Below, one piece after another: positions 1 through 10,163 of a stretch of 64,000 bases of DNA. How positions within the stretch are numbered: position 1 is the first letter of the stretch; the number at the start of each line of letters is the position of its first letter. The position numbers and the translations under genes were made by a program. The notes below the pieces were generated by a model, which was not told where the DNA came from, ran no database searches, and saw nothing but the letters and a program-made list of their open reading frames with translations. The stretch comes from Bog-473 sp963838835 (lineage in GTDB: Bacteria; Actinomycetota; Acidimicrobiia; Acidimicrobiales; RAAP-2), in assembly GCA_963838835.1 (NCBI GenBank), contig CAWITA010000036.1, forward strand, positions 128,140 to 192,139, in the 5' to 3' direction.

Positions 1-2
1 CG

Positions 3-1093
3 GACACGGGTCGCGATCTCGGTCGAAATGGTCTCGACCTGGCGCTGGACGCCGCGTTGACGGCGGTCGCCGATGCCGGCCTGCATGCGCTCGCAGATCG
101 ACGGCCTGGCCTCCATGCCGTTCGGTGACCAGGCCACCCGAGGAGATCGTCGATGCGTTGGGGCTCAAGCTGAATTGGATGGGCGGCGCCAATTCGGGCG
201 CCCAACTCGGCGTGATCATGAACGCGGCCATGGCCATCGGCGTCGGGTTTGTGCCGTCATGTCCTCATCTACCGTTCGGTTCTCCGTTTGGGTGGCCTGC
301 TCGGCAGTGCGTCTGGTGCGTTGCCGGACCCGACCGGACCTTGGGAGTGGCACGTTCCGTTCCACGAGTATTCGGCGGTCAACTTGATGGCCATGCAGGC
401 GCGCCGGCACATGTACGAATACGGCACGACGAAGGAGCAGCTCGGCTGGGTCGCCCTCAACGGCCGTCGCCACGCGATGCTTAACGAGAAAGCCGTGCTG
501 CGATCGGCGATGACCATGGAGGACTACCTCGATGCCCCCATGATCAGCGATCCGTTGGGTCGATTGGACTGTGACCTGCCGATCGACGGCGCGGTCGGTA
601 TCGTGTTGTCACTGGCGGACGCGGCGCCGGACTGCGCGAACCCACCCGTACGGCTCGAGGCCGTGGGCTGCGCCAATCACGACGTCCACGGGTGGGAACC
701 CCGGCTGGACTTTCCGGCCATGGCGGCCACGGATGCTGCGGTGCAGATGTGGGCCCGCACCGACCTGAAGCCGACCGATGTCGACGTCGCCGAGCTCTAC
801 GACGGGTTCTCGATCCTCACGCTGTCGTGGCTGGAGGCGCTCGGGTTCTGTCGAGAAGGCGAGGCCGGCAGCTTCGTGGATGGTGGGCAACGAATCGGTC
901 TCGATGGTGAACTGCCGCTGAACACCTACGGTGGTCAACTGTCCGCCGGCCGGCTCCATGGGTTCTGGTTGTTCCACGAGGCGGTGCTCCAGCTGCGGGG
1001 CCAAGCCGGCCCGCGCCAGGTCCCGGCGCGCAGGTGGCGATCACCTCTGCGGGCGGGGGCTTCAGGTGCGGCTGCATCCTGCTGACCACCTGA
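3..1093 (+). CDS. Ltp2-like thiolase-fold protein (5' end outside window, frameshifted)
   Basis: This is a thiolase-superfamily protein closely related to the intact gene at 20164. The two share the segments HEYSAVNLMAMQARRHMYEY, MISDPLGRLDCDLPIDGA, ELYDGFSILTLSWLEALGFC and LPLNTYGGQLSAGR or near-identical versions. The region where a thiolase has its nucleophilic Cys reads GGANSGAQLG, with no Cys, and the thiolase motif HDCF is YDGF. Both changes fit the Ltp2 family, whose members cleave side-chain acyl-CoAs by retro-aldol reaction with a DUF35 partner; the function is inferred. The coding frame changes near positions 95, 130, 250 and 1020. Restoring the last shift ends the protein at 1093. 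The true start lies upstream of the window. Confidence 0.75.
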
Positions 1094-1141
1094 CGCCCTC
1101 GCTCGTCGCCGGGACGGCTGACCAGGGCGCACCGGACCGGC

Positions 1142-1176
1142 TTGACACTGTGCCTCCCAAAGATTAGGCATATGCT
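1142..1176 (+). promoter_or_regulatory. Possible promoter before the CoA-transferase gene
   Basis: A perfect TTGACA at 1142-1147 is followed 17 bases later by TAGGCA at 1165-1170, in an AT-richer patch that also holds the palindrome GCATATGC. It lies in the gap between the thiolase-like gene and the gene starting at 1313, and could drive the run of genes from 1313 to 10124. The -10 box is weak, so this is a candidate only. Confidence 0.35.
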
Positions 1177-1312
1177 CAAATAAGGGTCGAGCCGCCCAGG
1201 ACTCGTCCAGGACCCCTCCGGATCGGGGTCGGGCGTTGCGAACTCCGGCCATGGGTGGGTGGGGTGTTGGGTGCGCACCGAGCCGACTCGCCGAAGACGT
1301 GAGCAGAGGGTC

Positions 1313-2510
1313 ATGTACGACATTTTGAAAGGCGTCCGAGTGGTGGAGGTGTCGTCCTGGCTGTTCGTGCCGGTGGCAGGCGCCGTCCTCGCGGACTGGG
1401 GGGCGGAGGTGATCAAGGTCGAGCACCCGGTGTCCGGCGACCCGATTCGGGGTCTCACGAACGTCGAGGCGACGGGAGCGCTTATGAATCCGAACACCGA
1501 ACTCCCGAACCGGGGCAAGCGCAGCGTCGGACTCGACATCGCGACGACGAGGGTCGGGAGATCCTGTACCGGCTGGTCGAGTCGGCCGATGTGTTCCTCA
1601 CGAACTTCCTGCCCGACGCACGGCAACGATTGGCCATCGACGTCGACGACATCCGGGCCCGGAACCCGACGCATCGTGTACGCACTCGGAACCGGACAGG
1701 GCTCGCTGGGACCGGAGGCCGAGGACGGCGGTTTCGATCTGGCCAGTGCCTGGGCCCGGGGCGGTGCGGCCTTCCAGATGACCCCGACGGGAGGCGAGCC
1801 CCCGAACCAGCCCGGCTCCTTCGGTGACCTGTCGGGAGGAATGAACCTGGCGGGGGCAGTCGCGGCGGCGCTCTTCAAGCGCCAGCGTGACGGGCACGCG
1901 CCCGTCGTCGAGGTCTCGTTGTACGCCACGGGGATGTGGTGGATGGCCCAGGCGATCACCGCGGGAGCCGTGGGCGTGACGAGGGAGTTCCGCACCCGTC
2001 GGAATCCGTTCAACGCGCTGGTCAATTACTTCCCGACGAGTGACGAACGTTGGGTGTGCCTGGTGTTCCTCCAGGCCGACCGATGGTGGCCGGACCTGTG
2101 CCGGCATCTCGGCCGACCGGATCTCATCGACGACCCGCGCTTCGCGGCGGCCGAGGCAAGGAACAAGCACGTCGAGGAGTGCACCCGGGTGCTCGACGAG
2201 ATATTCGCCACTCGGACACTGTCCGAATGGCGGGAGGACTTGGCGACCCTCGAGGGCGTGTGGGCCCCCGTGCTGAGTCCGGCTGAGATCGGCGACGATC
2301 CGCAGGCCATCGCGAACGGCTACCTGCCGGAGGTGGACAAGGGCGACGGCCGGATCTACCGGGGCGTCGCGTCACCGGTCCGGTTCGACCGCAGACGCCA
2401 GTCGGCGACTCTGTGGCGCGCCGGAGCACGGACAGAACACCGAGGACGTGCTGCTGGAGCTCGGTCTCGGCTGGGACGACATCATCGCACTGAAGGAACG
2501 GGGGCGGTGA
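1313..2510 (+). CDS. CaiB/BaiF family (class III) CoA-transferase, frameshifted
   Basis: The N terminus (LKGVRVVEVSSW, then ADWGAEVIKVEHP) and the middle (GDLSGGMNLAGAVAAALF) are typical of class III CoA-transferases, which move CoA between carboxylic acids through an enzyme-bound anhydride. The ATG at 1313 follows a purine-rich stretch (GAGCAGAGGG) and puts the conserved start of the fold at the usual place. The frame changes near 1545 and returns near 1665, where the hidden frame reads VFLTNFLPDARQRL, as the family expects. Another shift near 2410 gives the C terminus TEDVLLELGLGWDDI and a stop at 2510. The length of about 398 residues is normal. It probably activates an acid for the breakdown pathway encoded around it. 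Confidence 0.8.
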
Positions 2511-2606
2511 TGTGAGACGGACCACATCTTCGTGTCGTGGCGCGCTTGATCCAGTGATCGATGAACGCGCGGTGATCGGGCAATGCTGAGCGAATCGAGG
2601 CAGCCC

Positions 2607-3833
2607 ATGACGGACAAGGGCGTCTCCGAATGGCTGATCTCTGTCGACGATCACGTGCTCGAGCCAGGCCATGTCTGGCAGGACCGTCTACCGGCCAAGT
2701 ATCCGAGAGGCGGCGCCGCGGCTCGGTTCGTGACGCCGACGGTGAGGCGTGGGTCTATGAGGGCAAGCGGATGGTCACGCCCAGGTCTGGGTGCGGTGGC
2801 CGGAAAGCGTCGGGAAGAGTTCAGCTTCGAGCCGATCACCTACGACGAGATGCGGCCGGGCTGCTACGACTCGGTCGCCCGCCTGGAGGACATGGATCGC
2901 GCCGGGGTACTGGCCTCGCTGTGCTTCCCGTCCTTTCCCCGATTCTGCGGCCAGGTGTTCCTCGAAGCCGACGACAAAGAGCTCGCCCATGCTGTGCGTG
3001 CAGGCCTACAACGACTGGATGATCGACGAGTGGTGCGGTCGTGCGCCCGGTCGCTACATCCCGCTCACGCTCATCCCCCTGTGGGACCCGGTACTGGCAG
3101 CGGCCGAGGTTCGCCGGACCGCCGGCGAAGGGTGCCCGGGCGGTCGCCTTCTCCGAGAACCCGGCCATGCTCGGTCTCCCGACGATCCAGGACCAAGGGG
3201 GCCATTGGGACCCTTTCATGGCAGCCTGCGAGGAGACCGGAGACGGTCGTCTGCATGCACATCGGCTCCTCGAGCATGCGGTACACGATGTCGGACGAGT
3301 CGCCGATGCTCGTGACGATGTCGTGGGGACCCCCGGTCATGATCGCCGGTGCCATGGTCGAGTGGATCTTCAGTCCCGTGTCGTGCGGAAGTTTCCCGGC
3401 ATCAAGGTCGCGCTGGCCGAAGGAGGGATCGGGTGGATGCCGTTCTTCCTCGACCGCTGTGCCCAGGTCGTGGAGAAGCACCGCTACTGGATCGGGAAGG
3501 GGTGACGTGCGGCACGACTCCCTCTCGGGTCATGTGCGAGGTCATGGAGGACGCGGGCGTCGAAATGGAGGGCTTCTCCGTCATGGACACCTTCCGCAAG
3601 CACATCTACGGCTGCTTCATCGACGATCTTCACGGGATCAGGAATCTCGATGTCATCGGGGTCGACAACGTCATGATCGAGACCGACTATCCCCACAGCG
3701 ACTCGACCTGGCCGAACTGCCTCGAGCATGCCCAGAAGCAGCTCGAAGGTCTCCCCGACGTCGATCGCCACAAGATCCTGCGGGGAAACGCCGAGCGACT
3801 GTTCCGGTTCACGCCCGCGCCACCACCTCGTGA
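2607..3833 (+). CDS. Amidohydrolase-2 family metal-dependent hydrolase, frameshifted
   Basis: The protein opens with EWLISVDDHVLEPGHVWQDR, where the Asp-x-His type metal site of the TIM-barrel amidohydrolase-2 family (PF04909) is visible. It ends with MIETDYPHSDSTWPN, which carries the conserved catalytic Asp, followed by KILRGNAERLF. Between these lie EFSFEPITYDEMRPGCYDS, CFPSFPRFCGQ and KVALAEGGIGWMPFFLDR, all usual for the family. The frame changes near 2725, 2990, 3120, 3240, 3370 and 3505, so no single frame covers the gene. Close relatives often sit with luciferase-like oxidoreductases and CoA-transferases, as here. The substrate is unknown; a hydrolase or decarboxylase role is possible. 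Confidence 0.75.
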   Translation: MTDKGVSEWLISVDDHVLEPGHVWQDRLPAKYPRGGAAARFVTPTVRRGSMRASGWSRPGLGAVAGKRREEFSFEPITYDEMRPGCYDSVARLEDMDRAGVLASLCFPSFPRFCGQVFLEADDKELAHAVRAGLQRLDDRRVVRSCARSLHPAHAHPPVGPGTGSGRGSPDRRRRVPGRSPSPRTRPCSVSRRSRTKGAIGTLSWQPARRPETVVCMHIGSSSMRYTMSDESPMLVTMSWGPPVMIAGAMVEWIFSPVSCGSFPASRSRWPKEGSGGCRSSSTAVPRSWRSTATGSGRGDVRHDSLSGHVRGHGGRGRRNGGLLRHGHLPQAHLRLLHRRSSRDQESRCHRGRQRHDRDRLSPQRLDLAELPRACPEAARRSPRRRSPQDPAGKRRATVPVHARATTS

Positions 3834-3954
3834 CCGGCGAGGAGGTACTCAGACAGGATCGAGGGCGCGAGAACCCGCAGACCGTCACGCAGTCCATCAG
3901 TGCCCGCCCTCGCACGACCGACGCATTTGTTCTGGTGCAAGAAGGGATGAACGG

Positions 3955-5078
3955 ATGAGGATCAGCCTGTTTCTCGGGTTCCAGGGCGGTGACTGGCTTC
4001 ACAACGACGCGCCCGGGCTGCCGCGGGCCCCCGACCATTCGGGACGGGCAGGTCTACGAGGACAACATCTACATCGCCGATCTGCTCGAACCGCTCGGGT
4101 TCGACGCCCTGTTCCAAGTGGAGCATCACGGCTCGCCGTACCACATGACGAGCAATCCCCTGGCCGTCCTCTACTACATGGCGGGGCGGACCGAACGACT
4201 CGAAATGGGCACCTGCGTGGTCGTCCTGCCTTGGAACAACCCGCTCCGGGTGGCCGAGGAGCTCTCGGTGCTCGACAACATGCTCACGGGTCGCCGATCC
4301 ACGTCGGCGTCGGCCGGGGGAGCTCCCCGAGCGAGTACCGCTACCTGGGCATCGACCAGAACGAGGCCAGTGAGCGGTTCAAGGAGGGGGTCGACATCCT
4401 GCGGCTGGCGCTCCGCGAGGAGAACGTTCTCGTACGAGGGGACGCATTACCACGTCAGCGAGGCGACGACCCGGCCCGAGGCCACGGTCGGAGACGTTGG
4501 GTGAGCACGATCTACGGGGCACTCGTGAGCAAGTCGAGCCTCGAGCCCGTCGCCGAAATGGGCCTCGACCTCATGTGTACCGGTGGCACGTCGGTGGCCA
4601 CCATGACCGAGAACTGCGACGTCTTCAACAACGCGCGGGCCAGGGTCGGGCTCGGGCCGACCCGTCCCATCATCGCGGCACCCGGCTACTGCGCCCCGAC
4701 GCTGGAGGCCGCGATGGAAGTGGCGGACCGCGCGTTCGGCGGTTACATCGAGGGGTCGCGACGCCACTACGGCTTCGACAACCCGCAGCAGTTCGCCGAC
4801 ATCAAGGGCTACCAGCAGTACGCGCCCGGCGGCGGGGGCGACCCTCGCGGCGATTCGCCCCGAGAGGACTACCTCCGGAGCGGGATCTTCGGGACCCCGA
4901 ACAATGCATCGAGAAGATCCGAATGTATGCGGAGGTCACCGGTACGGACCACATCGTCATGCTGCACTCCATCGCCGGAATGTCGGTGCAGGAGACGGAG
5001 AGCAGTCTGCGCTTGTTCGCCAGCGAGGTCCTGCCGGTCGTACGCAAAGAAGCAGGTGAAGTCCTCCGAGCGGGCTGA
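3955..5078 (+). CDS. LLM-class (luciferase-like) flavin-dependent oxidoreductase, frameshifted
   Basis: The start MRISLFLGFQGGDW follows the purine-rich GAAGGGATGAACGG. Family segments include GFDALFQVEHHGSPYHMT, MGTCVVVLPWNNPLRVAEEL, IHVGVGRGSSPSEYRYLG and the C-terminal FGTPEQCIEKIRMYAEVTG. These place it in the bacterial luciferase-like monooxygenase superfamily (PF00296), which uses FMNH2 or F420. The frame changes near 4025, 4300, 4425, 4500 and 4905. The two stretches 4501-4900 and 4905-5078 are clean. It probably oxidises an intermediate or cosubstrate of the neighbouring pathway. Cofactor choice cannot be read from the sequence. Confidence 0.75.
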
Positions 5079-5153
5079 CCGCGTCGCCACGTGCCGGCGA
5101 TCTCCGGACCACCCCGACGATACAGTGGGATACCTTGCAGGTGAGGAGCTGCA

Positions 5154-6315
5154 GTGACCATCGACTCGCGCGCGCTGATCGCCGGTGCCTACGAACATCC
5201 GCGGCGGGAGATACCGGACCGTAGTATCCCCCAGATCCACGCCGAGGTCGCGTTCGGCGCGCTGCTCGATGCGGGGTTGGACTTCTCGGACGTCGACGCC
5301 TACTTCTGCGACTCGACGGCCGGCTTCGGACCCGTCTCCATGGCCGAGTACCTGAACCTCCACCCACGAGTCGTCGACTCGACGGAGACGGGTGGCTCCT
5401 CGTACCTGGTGCACGTCGGCCACGCAGCGACCGCCATCGCGGCCGGACGGTGCGAGGTGGCCCTCGTGACCATGGCTGGCCTCGCACGCAGTCGCGGGGA
5501 GGCGCCAACGGCACGCTCATCGGGCTCACCGGAGGCGGCTTTCGAATCCACCTGGGGCATGTCCGCCGTCACCGCCTACGCCCTGGCCGCCCAGCGCCAC
5601 ATGTTCGAGTTCGGCACGACCAGTGCCCAGCTGGCCGAGGTGAAGGTCGCGGCTTCTCTCCACGCGCAGCACAACCCCCGTGCATCTGCTGCGGGACCCC
5701 GTCACGGTGGACGAGGTCCTCGACTCCCCTCTCATCAGCTCGCCCTTGCACCGGCTCGACTGTTGCGTCGTGACCGACGGTGGCGGCGCCGTCGTCGTCG
5801 TGAGCCCCGACGTCGCTCGGGACCTTCAACGCCGGAGCGTCAGGGTCCTGGGCCAGGCGGAGGCGGTGAAACACACCGGCAATGGCCGAGTCGACCTGAC
5901 CTATACCGGGGCTGCGATCACCGGGCCGCAGGCGTTCGCCCAGGCGGGTCTCGCGCCGTCTGATATCGACTACGCCTCCATATACGACTCCTTCACCATC
6001 ACCGTCGTCGAGACTCTGGAGGACCTCGGCTTTTGTGCAAAAGGCGAGGGGGGCCGCTTCGTCCTCGACGGAGCGCTGGTCGCGCCACACGGCCGGCTCC
6101 CGTTCAACACCGATGGAGGCGGACTGTGCAACAACCATCCCTCCAACCGAGGCGGGATGACAAAGATCATCGAGGCGGTCCGTCAACTTCGAGGCGAGGC
6201 TCATCCGGCCGTCCAGGTTCCCGACTGCGATATCGCGTTGGCCCACGGGACCGGGGGTTCCATCGCCACGCGAATGGCGAGCGCGACGCTGATCCTCGGT
6301 CAGCCGGACGCGTGA
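5154..6315 (+). CDS. Ltp2-like thiolase-fold protein paired with DUF35
   Basis: The start MTIDSRALIAGAYEHPRREI and the end IALAHGTGGSIATRMASATL frame a full-length thiolase-superfamily protein. At the site of the thiolase nucleophile it reads TGGSSYLVHVGHA, with Ser where Cys is expected, and the catalytic HDCF is replaced by YDSF. It overlaps the following DUF35 gene (stop TGA 6313-6315, next ATG at 6315). The pair therefore resembles the Ltp2-ChsH2 complexes that cleave steroid side-chain acyl-CoA by retro-aldol reaction; this function is inferred from family and context. One frameshift near 5690 separates the two halves. The second half, with the NTDGGGLCNNHPS segment, is clean. Confidence 0.75.
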
Positions 6316-6768
6316 TGGCGTCGCACTTGCCGGTCCCGGCTCCGGAACGCACGCCAGAGACTGATCCGTTCTGGGAGGGGACGGCCGCCGGTCTCCTGCT
6401 GCTGGCGCGCTGCGACGAGTGCGGCACGGTGATCTGGTACCCGAAGACCTACTGCCCAGGCTGTGGTGGGCTCCGCGGTCACGTGGACCGAGGCGTCGGG
6501 GCACGGCACCATCTACAGCTACAGCGTCGTCTATCGCGGATCGGGCGCGTTCCGCGAGGCCATGCCGTTCGTGGTCGCCTATGTGGAGCTCACGGAGGGG
6601 CCGCGTGTGCTGACCAACATCGTGGGCTGTGAACCCGACGAGGTCTCGATCGGCCAGCGGGTGAGGGTCGTGTTCTTCGACACCGGCGAGGGATGCGCGC
6701 TGTACCGATTCGCTCCTCTGGACGGATCGTCACCGGTCGGGGACTGCCGATGGCAACGCAGCCGTTGA
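6315..6768 (+). CDS. DUF35 OB-fold protein with zinc ribbon
   Basis: The short protein begins with a zinc-ribbon arm (ARCDECGTVIWYPKTYCPGC; Cys33, 36, 47 and 50) followed by an OB-fold with SAVTWTEASGHGTIYSYSVV and PFVVAYVELTEGPRVLTNIV. That is the standard DUF35 layout (PF12172 plus PF01796). The four Cys sit at the same residue numbers as in the second DUF35 protein of the window (19726-20139). DUF35 proteins bind thiolase-like partners and hold the acyl-CoA; this one is translationally coupled to the Ltp2-like gene before it. One frameshift lies near 6465. The stop at 6768 overlaps the next gene's ATG at 6750, so the exact C terminus is uncertain. Confidence 0.8.
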
Positions 6769-7945
6769 CCGGGGTGCGGGTGCTCGAGGTGAGCGGGCGG
6801 ACCGGGGCCTACTGCGGCAAGATCCTGGCCGATCTCGGGGCCGACGTCCTCAAGGTCGAGTTGCCGACCGGCGACCGGATGCGATCGCTGCCACCGTTCC
6901 GTGACGGGGCGTCGGGACCCGAAGCGAGCCTGCTCTTCGCCTACTACCACCACAACAAGCGCGGCATCACCCTCGACTGGGGGCGCGGCGAGTCACGGGA
7001 CGTGCTGAAGAGCCTGTCGGCCCGGTCGGACGTGGTGCTGGCCTCGCCGAAGGGCGAACCCGAACAGGTGGCCGGGCTCGTCGAAGATCCGCCCTCGCTG
7101 TCCTGGGTGACGGGCCCCGCACTCACCTGCTTCATCACGCCCTTCGGGCTGACAGGTCCATACCGCGACTGGCGGGCAACACCCTTCACATCGTTCGCCA
7201 TGAGTGGGTACATGTACGCCGTTGGTGCCCCGGAAGGGCCACCGCTTTGCATGCCCGGGCAAGAGTTCTACGACGAAGCGGGAATCTGGGCCGCTTTCCT
7301 GGTCCAGGCGACACTGCGGGGTTCACGGGACCTCCGGCCGCAGGTGCTCGACGTCTCCATCCATGAGGTCGGCCTGTTCAACAAGTTAGGGACGGAGCAG
7401 TACGGTCAGGCGGGGCAGATCAAGACCCGGGCGACCAATTTCGGGCCACCTCCCGGTGGGATCTGGCAATGCCGCGACGGCATGGTGGACATCGGCGCCC
7501 ACTCGGCCCACCACTGGGATGTCTTCGTCGACCTGCTGGGCCGACCGGACGTGCTGTCCGACCCGATCTATCGCGACCGGGTCATGCGGGTTCAGCTCTT
7601 CGACTTGTTGAATGGCATCATCGCGGATCAGCTGTCGAACTGGAGCGCACCAGAGATTCGTCGAGGCAGGGCAGACCGCAGGCCTGCCCTGCGCACTGAC
7701 GCAGACGCCGGCCCAGTTCACACAGGATCGCCAGCCGGAGGCGCGGCACTTCTTCATTGAGTCGACCCGGGCCGGCACCGGGTCAGTGCGCATCCCCGGC
7801 CCCCCATTTCTTTCCGACCCTCCCCTGATCGCGTACCACCGGTCAGCCCCGCGGTTGGGAGAGTCCAACGAGGAGGTCTACGTGCACGAGCTGGGGTACT
7901 CGTCGCGCGGTCCTACAGCAATGGCGGACCGATGGCCTCGTCTGA
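6750..7945 (+). CDS. CaiB/BaiF family CoA-transferase, frameshifted near the 3' end
   Basis: MATQPLTGVRVLEVSGRTGA, KILADLGADVLKVELPTGD and NKRGITLDW are standard for class III CoA-transferases. The first 300 residues are in one frame. Near 7655 the frame changes, after which HQRFVEAGQTAGLPCALTQT and EVYVHELGYSS continue the family pattern. A second shift near 7905 gives AVLQQWRTDGLV and a stop at 7945. That end overlaps the start of the next CoA-transferase by 14 bases. Two adjacent genes of this family may form a heteromeric enzyme or act on different acids; neither can be settled here. Confidence 0.78.
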
Positions 7946-9188
7946 CCCGCGCCGAAAGACGCCGCTTGCAGGCGTCCGCGTCCTCTCCTTCGGCTCGTTC
8001 GTCGCGGGCAACATCTGCACACTCATGCTGGCCGACCTGGGCGCCGATGTCGTGAAGATCGAGTCACGCGACCGCCCGGAGGCTCTTCGGGCCTACGACA
8101 ACCCAGGACAGCCGCAGGTGTTCGAGCCTTCGGGCATGCGAACGACGGCCCTGTTCGCCGGCATGACCCGCGGCGTCCGCAGTGCGTGCATCAACATGGG
8201 CAACGAGCGCGGCCGCCACACGTTTCGGGAACTCGCGGAGCGGGCGCACGTGGTGATCGAGAACCTGGGCCTCGGCACAATGGAGTCGTGGGGCTGCTCG
8301 TACCCCGAGTTGCACATGCGCAACACCAACCTCGTGATGCTGTCGATATCGGGCTACGGCCGGTCGGGACCTCAGGCGGCCTACCGGGCATACGCATCCA
8401 ACATCAACAGCTTCCTTGGCCACGCCCGCGCCTGGGCCCCAGACGGCATCCACTTCGACTTCGTGGCGGGAATTCACGGCGCCTGTGCCGTCGTCGCCGG
8501 GCTGGCCGAGATCGACGGGGGTGCGCCGGGCGTCTTCATCGACATGGCACAGACGGAGGCAGGTGCCGCCATCCTGCCCACCTTGTACCTCGACTTCCTG
8601 GCCAACAGGCGGGAATGGAGCGAGGTGTCCAACGAGGTCCCGGGGTCATGCTTCTCCGGCGTCGTCCGCTGCCGTGGTGCGGACTCATGGGTGGCAATCG
8701 AACTCGAGGACGCGAGGGACTGGGCGATCATGTGCGAATTTCTCGAGCGACCCGACCTGACCCTTGGTGCCCAGGGAGCGACCCGTGAGGCCAGGGCGTC
8801 CCTGCGCGACGCCGTGGCGAGCTGGGCCAGCACGGTCACTCCATTCCAGGCGGCCTTCCGGCTGCAACGGCTCGGCGTCGCCGCGGGCCCCGTGGAGGAC
8901 AACGAGGACCTGTGGCGGGACGCGCAACACCGCAGCCGCGGGGCCTACGTCGACGTGTGGCACCCCGATCTCGGCCGGATCGAGTATCCGGATTCTCCCG
9001 GCGCGTTGCACGGCACACCCGGCGAGGTAAGACCGAGCGGACCCAGGCTCGGTGCCCACACCGTTGACGTGCTGCGGGAGTGGTTGGGTTGCAACGAGTC
9101 GGACGTGGCCGGCCTTCGGGCGAGTGCCGCTGTGTGGGCGCCCGAGGAGGCGGCGTTGGAGCCGCGGTCGCGCCAAGGAGCAGGCTGA
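7932..9188 (+). CDS. CaiB/BaiF family CoA-transferase (intact)
   Basis: An intact 418-residue class III CoA-transferase. The N-terminal Rossmann part reads LAGVRVLSFGSFVAGNICTL and LADLGADVVKIESRDRPEAL. The segment FDFVAGIHGACAVVAGL matches the place of the catalytic Asp, here Asp176, which forms the mixed anhydride with the substrate in this family. The C-terminal part GAHTVDVLREWLG is also typical. The ATG at 7932 lies inside the end of the preceding gene, so the two are probably co-translated. No frame problem is visible. The substrate acid is unknown; the CoA donor is probably a short acyl-CoA from the same pathway. Confidence 0.9.
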   Translation: MASSDPRRKTPLAGVRVLSFGSFVAGNICTLMLADLGADVVKIESRDRPEALRAYDNPGQPQVFEPSGMRTTALFAGMTRGVRSACINMGNERGRHTFRELAERAHVVIENLGLGTMESWGCSYPELHMRNTNLVMLSISGYGRSGPQAAYRAYASNINSFLGHARAWAPDGIHFDFVAGIHGACAVVAGLAEIDGGAPGVFIDMAQTEAGAAILPTLYLDFLANRREWSEVSNEVPGSCFSGVVRCRGADSWVAIELEDARDWAIMCEFLERPDLTLGAQGATREARASLRDAVASWASTVTPFQAAFRLQRLGVAAGPVEDNEDLWRDAQHRSRGAYVDVWHPDLGRIEYPDSPGALHGTPGEVRPSGPRLGAHTVDVLREWLGCNESDVAGLRASAAVWAPEEAALEPRSRQGAG

Positions 9189-9203
9189 AGAGGAGGACGC
9201 ATC

Positions 9204-10124
9204 ATGCCCGGGATCGATGAGGGTCGAGTCGCGATCGTGACCGGTGCTGGTCGCGGCATCGGCCGCGGTCACGCGTTGGAGCTGGCACGCCAAGGGGCCA
9301 AGGTCGTTGTCAACGACCTTGGGGTGGAGGTCGACGGCCTCGGTCGCTCGGCGGCACCCGCCGACGCCGTCGTCGAAGAAATCAACGCTGCCGGAGGTGT
9401 CGCGGTGGCCAACCATGAGGACGTATCCAACTGGGACGGCGCCAGGCGACTCGTGCAGAGAGCCATCCGCTCGTTCGGTTCCCTCGACATCGTGGTGAAC
9501 AACGCAGGCATCCTGCGTGACCGGATGATGGTCAACATGTCGATCGAAGAGTGGGACGCGGTCATCCGGGTCCACCTTCGGGGTACGTTCGCCATCATGC
9601 GGCAATCGGTCGAGTACTGGCGCAGCCGGGCCAAGGCCGGCGAAACCAACGACGCGCGGATCATCAACACGACCTCCGCTTCGGGACTCTTCGGCAACCC
9701 CGGGCAGGCCAACTACGGAGCTGCGAAGGCCGGCATCGCGGCCCTCACACTCATTGGAGCCGCTGAACTCGGGCGCTACGGGGTCACCGTGAATGCGATC
9801 AACCCTGGCGCTCACACGCGCATGACCGAACAAGCTAGACCCGACTCCTACCGGCCAATCGAGCCAGGTACGTTCGAGATCTCCGACCCTGAGAACATCG
9901 CGCCCCTGGTCGCTTGGCTCGCCAGTCCTGAGTCGTCGCACATCACAGGGCGGGTGTTCACCGTGCGCGGGGGTGAGATCAGAGTGCTCGAGGGCTGGCG
10001 CGGCGGCCCTTCGATGGACGCGCACCAACGGTGGGACGCCGCCCTCCTCGGCCCGGCGGTCACCGAGCTCGTCGCGGCCGCGGCGCCCAACGCAGACCTC
10101 TGGGGCAATATCCCAAAGGCATGA
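9204..10124 (+). CDS. SDR 3-hydroxyacyl-CoA dehydrogenase-like protein (MFE-2/Hsd4A type)
   Basis: An intact 306-residue short-chain dehydrogenase. Visible motifs are the cofactor loop TGAGRGIG, NNAG, the catalytic Ser in TTSASG, and YGAAK. The long insertion after the second strand (VNDLGVEVDGLGRSAAPAD) and the C-terminal extension are usual in the (3R)-hydroxyacyl-CoA dehydrogenase branch that includes the N-terminal domain of MFE-2 and mycobacterial Hsd4A. It likely oxidises a 3-hydroxyacyl-CoA with NAD+. The gene starts 15 bases after the CoA-transferase stop, behind a GAAGAGGAGG ribosome site, and is the last gene of the plus-strand run. Confidence 0.85.
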   Translation: MPGIDEGRVAIVTGAGRGIGRGHALELARQGAKVVVNDLGVEVDGLGRSAAPADAVVEEINAAGGVAVANHEDVSNWDGARRLVQRAIRSFGSLDIVVNNAGILRDRMMVNMSIEEWDAVIRVHLRGTFAIMRQSVEYWRSRAKAGETNDARIINTTSASGLFGNPGQANYGAAKAGIAALTLIGAAELGRYGVTVNAINPGAHTRMTEQARPDSYRPIEPGTFEISDPENIAPLVAWLASPESSHITGRVFTVRGGEIRVLEGWRGGPSMDAHQRWDAALLGPAVTELVAAAAPNADLWGNIPKA

Positions 10125-10163
10125 GCGTCGGAAAAGGTCTGCTCGCGAAGGTGACCGATGACC

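Noticed and set aside
1165..1178. KstR-like operator near the palindrome GCATATGC
   Set aside because: The spaced AAC/GTT half-sites of the sterol regulator motif are not present; only the 8-base palindrome is.
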